Of a DNA stretch of 64,000 nucleotides, positions 55,378-64,000 are shown piece by piece. The notes under the pieces are model-generated. The model was not told the DNA's origin, did not search any database, and saw only the letters and a program-made list of their open reading frames with translations. Every line of letters starts with the position of its first letter. The stretch's first letter is position 1. Source of the stretch: Suillus spraguei (taxonomy: Eukaryota; Basidiomycota; Agaricomycetes; Boletales; Suillaceae); the NCBI GenBank assembly GCA_016800925.1, contig JABCPU010000186.1:62001-126000 (forward strand), given 5' to 3'. The position numbers and the translations under genes were made by a program.

Positions 55378-56190
55378 TGTAATGAACATATTGGCGCTGG
55401 CCTCGAAACCCTATCTTTTAGCACTCGTCTCACGTCTATAGGAGTTTCCACTCATCCAAAGGCCATCTTACTTTTTTAGCACATACTGGCAGCATCTCAC
55501 GCTTACCACACACCGTACCGACTGCCGCACCACATTCCATGTACCGATGTCCTTCCATGTCCTTGCCGCGTCCACATAGCTCCATTTGGTGCATAGTTTG
55601 TTTTATGTTCATTATCACTGATTCCATGGCAAGCCTTATTACATGTTGCCATGTGCCGCAGCAGCCTCGTGCTACATTTACATAGCGGCAGTTACTGTAC
55701 TTGAGCACTACTGATTTCACCTAATGCATCCCGAGTACATACAATATAGGAGATAAGCACCACGTACCCACACAATACAGTACCTCATTTTTCACCGTAC
55801 TATAGGTCAGGATTAGTGTCTAGCTCTGGATCTACCCATTGGGCTTTCTTTACTGTTTCTTTGCACCACTCGCATCTTACTGCTACTGCTGATATTATCG
55901 CTCATCACTGCTTGCTTAATGCTACATTTTCAGACATTGTTTCAATGGCACTAGTACCGCTACTTATCACGCTAGTTCTGGCAGCATTATCGCTGACCAT
56001 GGCAACTTACTGCTGACTACAATACTATTCGCACATTGGTTTGACTTGAACTTGACTATACTAACAGGCATCCCCCTTTAGGGTCGAACACTCTCGTTTA
56101 ACAAGTGAAGCAGACTAGACAGAGTGCAAGACTCACATACTAACTTCGGAGGTAGTTTATCTACAGCCCGGGTTAGGTTGTGTCTTTACA
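55378..56190 (+). mobile_element. Solo LTR-C inside RNase H of element 3
   Basis: An 813-bp LTR from TGTAATGAACATATTGG to GTGTCTTTACA. It splits the phrase CCCAACCAGTACTC of the Gypsy RNase H region (compare element 1 near 29614). The left flank reads CCGG, and the right CCAG. Confidence 0.88.
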
Positions 56191-58262
56191 CCAGTACTCT
56201 GAAACCCCAATCCTTCCCGACAATTTGCCATCGCTACTGATGCTTCGCTCGTAGCCACTGGAGGAGTTCTCTTGCAGACTGATAAGAATGGTGTTTACCA
56301 CCCTTGTGCCTATCTCTCACAGTCCCTGAGCCCTGCAGAATGCAATTACCAGATCTTTGATTGGGAACTACTTGCCGTGGCATCATTATCTTGAAGAAAA
56401 CCCACACCCCATCCTGGTATTCACCGACCACAAGAACCTTCTGTACTTTAGAAGTGCACAAAAGCTTACCCATCGCCAAGCATGTTGGCAACTGATTTTG
56501 TCTATTTATGACATCGAACTGCATCACATTGCAGGTACTGAATTAGTGGTACCTGATGCACTATCCCACCAACCTGACTACGACTCCAGCAAAGGCGATA
56601 AGGAGGACCAGACCCTCCTCCCTGACACTCTATCTGTTCATCTCATTGACACTGATTTGCAGGATGTGCTATCATCCTCCGACCCTCTTGACAACGCTGT
56701 CTTCAAAACAGCATCCAACGCCCTTGATGGTGTGTGCCTCCCCCCTATGAAGTCGCACTCTCTGACTGGAAAATTGAGGAGAACATCCTCTACTACAAGA
56801 ACTGTGCCTACGTCCCTCCGCACATCATACCAATATCCTGAAACGATATCATGATCATCCTACTGCAGTACATCCCAGTAGTTTCAAAACTGAGAAACTC
56901 ATGAAATGAGAAGCCTGGTGGCCTGCTATGGGCTCCTATATTCGAAATACATAGAGGGTTGCACCCTTTGTCAGCAAATGAAAGCAGATACCCATCCTGT
57001 TTGCCCTCCACTTACCCCAATTCCCTCCTCCATGATTCGACCTTTCTCCCAGGTTTCTGTTGATCTTATCACTGACATCCCTGTCTCTGGAGGCTTTGAC
57101 AGTATCATGGTCGTGGTAGACAATGGCCTTATGAAGGGGGTAATTATTATCCCTTGTTTGAAAACCATCACCTCTGAAGGCATTGCCAAACTATTTCTGA
57201 AGCATGTCTATCGCTGATTGGACTCCATGGCAAAGTCATCTCTGATCATGGCCTGCAGTTTCTATCTTGTTTCTCAAAGGAACTTGCCCAACTCCTTGAC
57301 TATGTCATTGCCCCATCTACCACATACCACCCCCAGACTGATGGTCAAACCAAATGGCTCAATCAAGAGCTTGAAACATACTTGTGCATCTATTGTCGCA
57401 ACAACCCTGAAGATTGGGTAGAACACCTACCATTCACTGAGTTTGTGCATAACCACCGAAAACATAATGCAAGGAATGCATCACCATTCTACTTGATGAT
57501 GGGATATGAGCCACAAGCTATTCCCCATCTGATTTCCGACTCAACTGTCCTGCGCAGAAGATCGAGTATGATCCCTGCAGAAGATAAGAGAAGAAGCAAT
57601 CGCATGCCATAATATCACCATGCAGATGATGGCCAAAAGATCCCAAGGAGAGAAGTACACCCCATGGAAGATTGGAGACAAGGTTTGGCTGTCTGCAGCT
57701 AATCTTAGACTGAAACTCCCATCACAGAAGCTTGCACCAAAACAATACAGACCTTTCCCTATCATTGCAGTTCTGTCGCCTATCACATTCACACTCGAGC
57801 TTCCTCTGCAGTGGAAGATCCACCCCATGTTCCATGCTTCCATCTTATCATCCTATAGCAAAAATGACGTACATGGGCCAAACTTCCTAGAACCCTCACC
57901 TGATATCATAGAAGAAGAAGAAGAAGAAGAATATGAAGTTGAAGCCATTCTTTCCCACAAAGGCACCGGTAACGCCAAAGATACCTTGTGACATGGAAAG
58001 AATATTCATCAGGAGATAATGAATGGCTCCCTGAAAAGAACTTGAAGAACTCGCCCGAATCTTGAACGCTTACATATAAGAAGAGGAACTCGCTCTGATT
58101 ATCCTCCAGTCAAAATGACCATCGAAGCCATTGAAATGTCTCAATCTTCTGCACCTTCACCAAATGCCTTGAATCTAGCTGATTCATCCCCTGTTGCTTT
58201 CTCCAAACTGAAGAACAAATTCAGTTAAGATGGGAAGCTATCATCTCCGACTCCCATCATGC
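56191..58262 (+). pseudogene. RNase H, integrase, chromodomain and ORF3 start of element 3
   Basis: RNase H at 56200-56590 (FAIATDASLVATGGVLL with changes). Integrase at about 56800-57830 includes [20 protein letters not shown] (first Asp region), AYHPQTDGQT-like in shifted frame and HNHRKHNARNASPFYLMMGY. A chromodomain lies near 57880-58050 (EEEYEVEAILSHKGTG). The start of ORF3 is near 58110-58230 (MTIEAIEMSQSSAPSPNAL). It is decayed by frameshifts and CpG-type substitutions. Confidence 0.8.
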
Positions 58263-59170
58263 TGTAGCGAACAAAGTCACGCTGACCATGAAAGTGCCAT
58301 TTTACACAAGTTTCTCGTTACTGTCTACAGCAGCTACCAGAAAACCCCTATAGCGAACATTACCCCTTTTCGCTTCGCCAGTACCATTTTTGCTCCGTGG
58401 ATCCTTGCCCCTTACTGAATCTCGCTACCGATGTCCTCCTGTCCATTCCATTTCCGTCTAAGATCCATTGGTGCGTAGCATATTCGTTTCTGCCATTACT
58501 AAAGCTATGGCAAGACTTACCTTACCTTCCGTGACACTGCTTGCTCGCTGCATGCCTCTTAGCTAAATATCTCTATCTTACTACCGTTCTCGCTATGTAT
58601 TCTGGCCATTCATGGTACATGTTAAAAAGGACTCTTTGCACATTCTGGTACTTTTACTTTTCCCTCTATGGTACACACGGTACTTAGGAATTGTCACCAC
58701 CTTAACAATAAAGTCTTCGCCACTGTCTCTTAAGAATTGTTTTACTGCTGCACCACCACCCTCTTTACCACTTTCCCATGCTTCACTGCTTGCGCTACAC
58801 TTTCCCGTGCTTCATCGCTACACTTCACCGCACGTTTTACCACCAGTTTCCCACGCCTTACTGCAGTTTTACCACACGCACTACCGCAGTTTTACTGCTC
58901 ACACTACTGCTACTTTACTGCTATCTTCCCGCGCTCTACCGCTACTTTACTGCAACTTTCCCATGGAGAGAGGTCACCACTAGCATCTCGCTACCTCCGA
59001 CGGCATTCTCGCACCACAGGTTGGGCATTATTAGACTATACTAACTTAGCATTCCCTTTAGGGTCAAACGTTCTTGCCTTGCAAGAGTAGCAGACTAGGT
59101 AGAGTGCAAGACTTGCATACTAGCTTAGGCCGTGGTTTATCTACAGCCCAGGCTAGATTGTATCTTTACA
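58263..59170 (+). mobile_element. Solo LTR-B inside ORF3 of element 3
   Basis: A 908-bp LTR from TGTAGCGAACAAAGTCACGC to TGTATCTTTACA. It is the longest LTR-B copy here because of expanded TTTCCCGCTTCACCGC-like and TTTACTGC-like repeats in the middle. Target duplication is not obvious. Confidence 0.8.
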
Positions 59171-60071
59171 ACACCTTACAACTCGACAACTATATCTCAT
59201 GCATGAACAACATCATGCTAAAAGAATTGATTCTCATCATAAGAATGGCAGAACTCCTTGTGATCCCTGCTGCCATTATGGATACTGCTACCACCACACA
59301 TTACATCCAAAGAACAATAAAGCAAGCAGTCATGTGACTTCTTGCCACCAAAGATTTTACCAGAACTATCCTGGAACTCAACCAGGAGTTGAATTCCCCT
59401 TATTGGCCACCTGTGGCCTTTATACCATCACCACAGCACTCCACCACCACCACCAAACCCAATCTAGATGACCATTATATGCCATCTACATTCCATGAGT
59501 TGATCCCAGCTCCTCCTGAATATTCCCATAGAACATCTTCCTCCTCATTTGCACATTGTTGTCGTCATATTGTCAGAACCATCATGTTCATGGGAGTTGA
59601 TCCACTCATGATTCTTGATCTCCGTCATTCCCCATTCCCTGATCAGACCAACTCGCAATATACCCTCAAACTTGCGCAATATGATGCCTTCACACATACC
59701 CAACAACATTATGCTGATGTCTATTGTCACCAATGTTATCAGCATGGTCACAGACTTTGACACTGCTCTCGGTATTTCTGCCATATCTGCGGAAAGTTTG
59801 CACCAGGACATCTTACTGATGTTTGTTGGATGCTAGATGGATGAACACTATTAAGGAAGAAACCTGGAGATGTGAGATACTATGCTGGTTTGAAGACATT
59901 GGAAGAAGCCTTTGATCAAACCATTGCTACTAGAGCACAAGGAAGAATGCCTAGTATGGTTGATGCAGAAACTTGGTTCGCTGACATCGACATTGACACT
60001 GACTGGTCTAGTATGGAGACAGATTTCTAGTTTGATTGATTCGGTGAACCAATTGCTTAATAGAGGGGTAA
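59171..60071 (+). pseudogene. 3' part of ORF3 of element 3
   Basis: Open in pieces. At about 59720-59840 it shows CHQCYQHGHRL..HCSRYFCHICGKFAPGHLTDVCW across one stop. This has the same two-cluster Cys/His layout as ORF3 of element 2. It ends shortly before the polypurine tract, supporting a conserved third gene in this Gypsy family. Confidence 0.6.
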
Positions 60072-60135
60072 TGTTACAGTCATATGTGCCCCTATTCATT
60101 TTCCCTTCTATTCCTGTGTATCATGTGATATGGAG
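60072..60135 (+). mobile_element. Truncated 3' LTR-A of element 3
   Basis: TGTTACAGTCATATGTGCCC then CTATTCATTTTC match the start of LTR-A. The match stops near 60133, where a KDZ fragment begins. Confidence 0.75.
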
Positions 60136-61894
60136 CTTGCCGCTCAAACACCTCCATTTCCATCAAGTGCAGCGTAGATTGGCCTGGCATTGAGCATAAG
60201 CAAGTGCACCCTCTCTGGCTTGGAGTGAGGTAAAAGCATGTCATGGACCTTGCATGTCCCACAAGCCAGCGTGCCACTCAAGAAATGCAATAACATGGCA
60301 CATTTCCTTGCACAGTAACTGCACTTCTTCCTCCCAGTGCTCATGCCTTACACCATTTAACATGTAGTCCTATAAAACAGCCAGGTCAGTGAGGAGCATG
60401 AGTGGTTAGAGCCTACTTACAGTCCTGCAGCCCTAGCTCATTGCTGTTGGAGCCTGAAGTCTTCCAAATCCATGATATACTTTGCTGCCCCACCATTTGG
60501 CCATCATCATGTTTGAGTGGTACTACATCCTTTTGGCTTGAGGCTCCTCTCCCAGTCATCATTCTTGCCCAGCCTTGATGCCAGATTCAGAAGTGCACCT
60601 CTAGAAGTGGAATACTTAACTGATAAGGCATCAATGTGATGTTCAGTGTTAGTGATGATTCCATTCACTCAGGTATTTGCTCGCTGTCCTCAGATAAATG
60701 TGTCCTTATACTTGTACAGGTGGTTTTGCAGGTTGAGCACAGTGCAGAGGTCATTGAGTGTGTCATATGCCTAAGCTTGATGCAACTCCCACTCATGTTC
60801 AAGCAAGCAGTTGTCACACGGTACTCGATGGGGTAGAGAGGACGGCAGGAACAGGTTAATGTTGTGAACCTTGGCTTCAGTGGCAATGTCATCTGGCAAA
60901 CGCAGGCAGGAGATGCCAGGCATATACAACAACTGCACCCAGCCCCATGTGTCAATGCGTCGGCGAAGAGCATTCACCCGCTGTAAGAGCTTGCCCTTCT
61001 GAATATCTGTAGCATGTTGTCCAACCACCTTGGCATCAAATTCAAGACAGTGCCTAGAATAGAGTCAGTTTGTGATCCAGCAAAGTTCAGAAATCTCGAT
61101 GCAACTGTTGATCTTCAAGTTCTAATCCCAATGAAATCAGCACTGATGGTGAGATATCATTATGTAGGGACACATTGTGACTGCACTCAATCTCTGTGGC
61201 CTCTGCCATTGACAAGGCCAGACACACGGCAGCCTGAGTCATTGCTGTTGAAAACACCATCAGCTTCTCAAAATGCATTGAATAAAGTATACATACTTGT
61301 TATAGCTCTGTCTTCAAATGGGTTTGGTTGTGAATGATCTTCCTCCCATGCCTCAATGTCCTTCCTCCATTTGGATAGCTTATCTGTGGCAAGAGAAGCC
61401 TCAAAATTGGTGAGATCGTTGACACATTCTTGGACCTCAATCAATGTGAATTTGTAATTTTGGCAGAAAATTAAACCTGTGAGACAGAAATTGTGAATTC
61501 AGATATTTAGTGAGAGGCCAAAAACACACCCATTGCACATATCTTCTTCTTCCAATTCCAATCATTGAAGTGGTCGTCTAAGATATCATGCCTTGAACCA
61601 GGACCCATTTCACGTGTGCTTGTAGCAATGGGGTTTATAACCGCCCACCCTCGCTCCAGAGCTTCACCATCTGTGCGACCGATGCCCTTGATGAAATTGA
61701 AGGAAAAGGATGTCTGGCATTTGGCAATGTGGGCTGGCAGGTGAAATTTTGGTACAAGAAACACAATGGACTTTTCGTGGCGCTTGATCTGGTACTGGTG
61801 TGGGAAAGTGGACATATGTGTCCAGATGTGCTTGCTCCATTGGCAAGTGATATTGTACGATATATTTAAAGCCAATATGTATGATGAAGACCAC
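60136..61894 (-). pseudogene. Second KDZ transposase fragment, C-terminal half
   Basis: The minus strand from 61894 reads FLVPKFHLPAHIAKCQTSFS, FNFIKGIGRTDGEALERGWA and STREMGPGSRHDILDDHFND, diagnostic KDZ core phrases. It then continues through several frames (LYMPGISCLRLPDDIATEAK near 60900, EVQLLCKEM..FLEWHAG near 60250-60320). The N-terminal half is cut by LTR-C at 61895. It is a different KDZ lineage from the copy at 15755-19178, judging by the clear differences in these blocks. Confidence 0.8.
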
Positions 61895-62735
61895 TGTAAT
61901 GAACATATTGGTGCTGGCCTCAAAACCTTACCTTTTAGCACTCATCTCACGTCTCGATGAGTCACCACTTGTCCATGGCCATCTTACCCCTTTAGCATTG
62001 CTGGCAGCATTCCATGCTTACCACACACCATACCGACTGCTGCACCACGTTCCATGTACCAATGTCCTTCCATGTCCTTGCCGCGTCCGCACAGCCCCAT
62101 CCGGTGCATAGCTTGTTTTATGTTCATTATCACTGATTCCACAGCCACCTCGCACTATGTTTACATACAGTGGTTACTGTACTTGAGTGCTACTGATTTC
62201 ACCTAACACATTCCAAGTACATACAATTTAGGATATAAGCACTGCATACCCCGCATGATACACCACCTTATTTTCACTGTACTATAGGTCAGGATTAGTG
62301 TCTAGCTCTGGATCGACCCAGTAGTGGACTTAGTCTTTAAAGTCCCTTACTGCTCATTAATCAATTTCACTCGTTCACCGTTACCGCTGGCACACCACTA
62401 GATTCTTGACCCCTGTTTTGACTGAACTTCATGCTCACCGCTACTCTACCACTGAGAGTACCACGGACTTCTTTACTGTTTCTTTGGACCACTTGCACCT
62501 TACTGCAACCACTGACTTTATTGCTCGTTATTGCTCACTCGACGCTATATTTACAAGCATTATCTCAACCACGGTAGCACTGCTACATACAACACTAGTT
62601 CCGGCAGCATCATTGCTGACCACAGCAACTTACCGCTGACTATGATGCTATATTCACACATTGGTTTGACTCGAACTTGACTATAGTAACAGGCATCCCC
62701 CTTTAGGGTCGAACACTCTTGTTTGACAAGTGAAG
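61895..62735 (+). mobile_element. LTR-C, 3' end cut by element 4
   Basis: It starts TGTAATGAACATATTGGTGC and is collinear with LTR-C at 55378 up to the GACAAGTGAAG block. There the LTR-A of element 4 begins (62736). Confidence 0.82.
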
Positions 62736-63207
62736 TGTTACAATCGTACCTGCCCCTATTCATTTTCTTACTTCATTTACCGTGTATATTACATAACATG
62801 ACTGACTCATATGCTCAACGCATCTGTACTATAGTTGCCTTCCTTCTTTGGATACGCACTTACATTCTCACACCCTTCTTGGTCTGTGCGCACATATTGG
62901 CCTATTTAAGCACAGTGTACTTGTAGTAGATTCCCTACTTTAATCTTACTGGGTTTTACCTGGAATCTCCTTCGCTTAGGTCTCCAACCTAAGTCGTCTT
63001 GAATCGTCTCTAAGTCTAAGCACTCCTTAGCCTTAGTCCCTATTCTCGCGGATACCTCTTAGACTTGTCTTTGAGGCTGAACCCTTGATCGTACTCGGAA
63101 CGTGTTCCTCGTACTTTCACCTTGTTCTCTTTGAACATTGTAAGAACTCCCAGCAGACTGTCTGTGTCTTTTCACTGTCGCTGGTGACGCCACCCCAGTT
63201 CGTAACA
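62736..63207 (+). repeat. 5' LTR-A of Gypsy element 4
   Basis: Bounded by TGTTACAATCGTACCTGCC and CAGTTCGTAACA, 472 bp. Confidence 0.88.
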
Positions 63208-63404
63208 AAAGATTAAAGTCCTTTTGATCGTCGACTATCCAGTCCTCGACCCTGAACCCTGATCGCTTAGATCAGCAGACTAGCGTACGTGTACGCTGAG
63301 CAGATTGTCAAGAGAAGCCCTCTGACAGAAGAAAGCCCTGACGGACAGCAAGACAGCGCGTGTAGGCACCGAGAAAGTATAACTCATCAGAAGAATCATC
63401 AACC

Positions 63405-64000
63405 ATGTCGACCAAAGAATTCGAATACAAGATCGGTCAACCGATTGGTTTTGATGGAGATCACGATAACTCTCGCGAGTTTATCCAGTCGTGCAATTTG
63501 CACTTTGACATCAATGAAAAGCTTTACACCACGACAAGCAGAAGATCATCTACATAACATCCTTCATGACCGAGAAGAATGCCAAGTCATGGAAGGAACA
63601 ATTCCTTGAACACGCCCAATCTACCGACACATCGGGACAAAAAGTTGGTTATGGGACGATGGTGGATTTTATGAAGAGCTTCAAAGAAGCATTCGAACCA
63701 GTGGATACCAGAATGACCGCGCTTACACGCCTTAGAGACCTCAAGCAAGGAACTGGAGATCTTCATACCTATGTTGCCGACTTTGAGGCACTTGCAGCCA
63801 AGGCTCATATCACCGATAACGCAACGAAGATCCAGTTCTTCCAAGATGGTCTCAACTGGGGTATCCTTACAAAGCTTTTCAATACGGGAGATGTCTCCGA
63901 AATATTCAGAGATGTTGTGCTGCAATGCGTTGCCATTGACAACGCCCATCATCGGCTTAACGCCATGAGGACGTGTCATGTTCCACAACAAAAAAAGAAG
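63405..64000 (+). pseudogene. Gag of Gypsy element 4, frameshifted and partial
   Basis: The ATG at 63405 gives MSTKEFEYKIGQPIGFDGDH. One base is missing near 63531 (TTACACCACGACAAG against TTACACCACCGACAAA in element 1), which shifts the frame. The capsid region then continues to the window end (FEPVDTRMTALTRLRDLKQG). Confidence 0.85.

Larger units (their letters stand above)
51840..60135 (+). mobile_element. Ty3/Gypsy element 3, decayed, host of nested LTR insertions
   Basis: A family-A Gypsy copy interrupted by LTR-D (itself carrying LTR-C and LTR-A), by LTR-C at 55378 and by LTR-B at 58263. Remaining pieces are collinear with elements 1 and 2: linker, RT, RNase H, integrase, chromodomain, ORF3, polypurine tract GAGGGGTAA and a truncated LTR-A at 60072. 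The 5' LTR, gag and protease are missing. Confidence 0.85.
62736..64000 (+). mobile_element. Ty3/Gypsy element 4, cut by window end
   Basis: 5' LTR-A at 62736-63207, leader almost identical to element 1 (AAAGATTAAAGTCC), then gag from 63405. It continues beyond the window. The left flank is TGAAG. Confidence 0.88.

Noticed and set aside
1..64000. tRNA, rRNA or riboswitch genes
   Set aside because: No cloverleaf with A/B box pair, rRNA signature or known riboswitch core was noticed by eye; a tRNAscan/Infernal run would be needed to exclude small ones.

Overview
This window looks like a transposon-dense chromosome segment from a filamentous basidiomycete, most likely an Agaricomycete. The reasons are the short (about 50-80 bp) GT..AG introns, KDZ and Plavaka type transposases, a TET/JBP-like gene beside a KDZ element, chromodomain Ty3/Gypsy elements, HGD-type kinases, and a small cysteine-rich secreted protein. 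No bacterial features, rRNA or tRNA were recognised. Host genes lie mainly at 1-7.8 kb and 41.0-45.0 kb. Nearly everything else is mobile DNA or tandem repeat.

Left host block (1-7.8 kb). The 3' half of an HMT1/ABCB6-like ABC transporter (+) is broken by single-base losses. On the minus strand follows a signalling locus. Read from 7774 downward it holds kinase A, kinase B (catalytic Asp replaced by Asn, so a predicted pseudokinase), a fossil kinase N-lobe exon, kinase C, and a P-loop GTPase. A and B share one uninterrupted exon, so they are certainly one polypeptide. Phase-0 splice sites allow C to be fused to the GTPase, and possibly the whole array to be one gene.

Repeat and KDZ block (8-25 kb). 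A MITE-like element with strong hairpins is followed by a heptamer minisatellite split by a solo LTR. Then comes a KDZ-type DNA transposon neighbourhood: a TET/JBP-like dioxygenase (+), an ~85 bp satellite, accessory gene X (-), the KDZ transposase with its CxC2 cysteine cluster (-), and a divergent accessory gene Y (+). To its right lie a composite LTR and a near-intact Tc1/mariner element whose 338-residue DD34E transposase is uninterrupted.

Gypsy block (25-40 kb). One chromodomain Ty3/Gypsy family, with 'LTR-A' of about 470 bp, supplies a truncated plus-strand copy (25.9-30.2 kb) and a minus-strand copy with both LTRs (30.2-37.8 kb). The latter carries an intact extra ORF 3' of integrase. 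A decayed DDE transposase with a solo LTR-A inside follows.

Right part (41-64 kb). It contains a knottin-like small secreted protein with a TATA box, an MFS transporter and a duplicated copy of its first exon. Further right are a tandem repeat, a Plavaka transposase split by an LTR, the 5' half of a Ty1/Copia element, a third Gypsy copy with several nested LTRs (one stack four elements deep), a second KDZ fragment, and the start of a fourth Gypsy copy cut by the window end.

The Gypsy copies differ from each other largely by C-to-T/G-to-A changes in CpG, including CGA-to-TGA stops. This fits cytosine methylation acting on repeats in a genome that also carries a TET/JBP-like gene. All functions are read from the sequence and from recalled family features; no database search was run.
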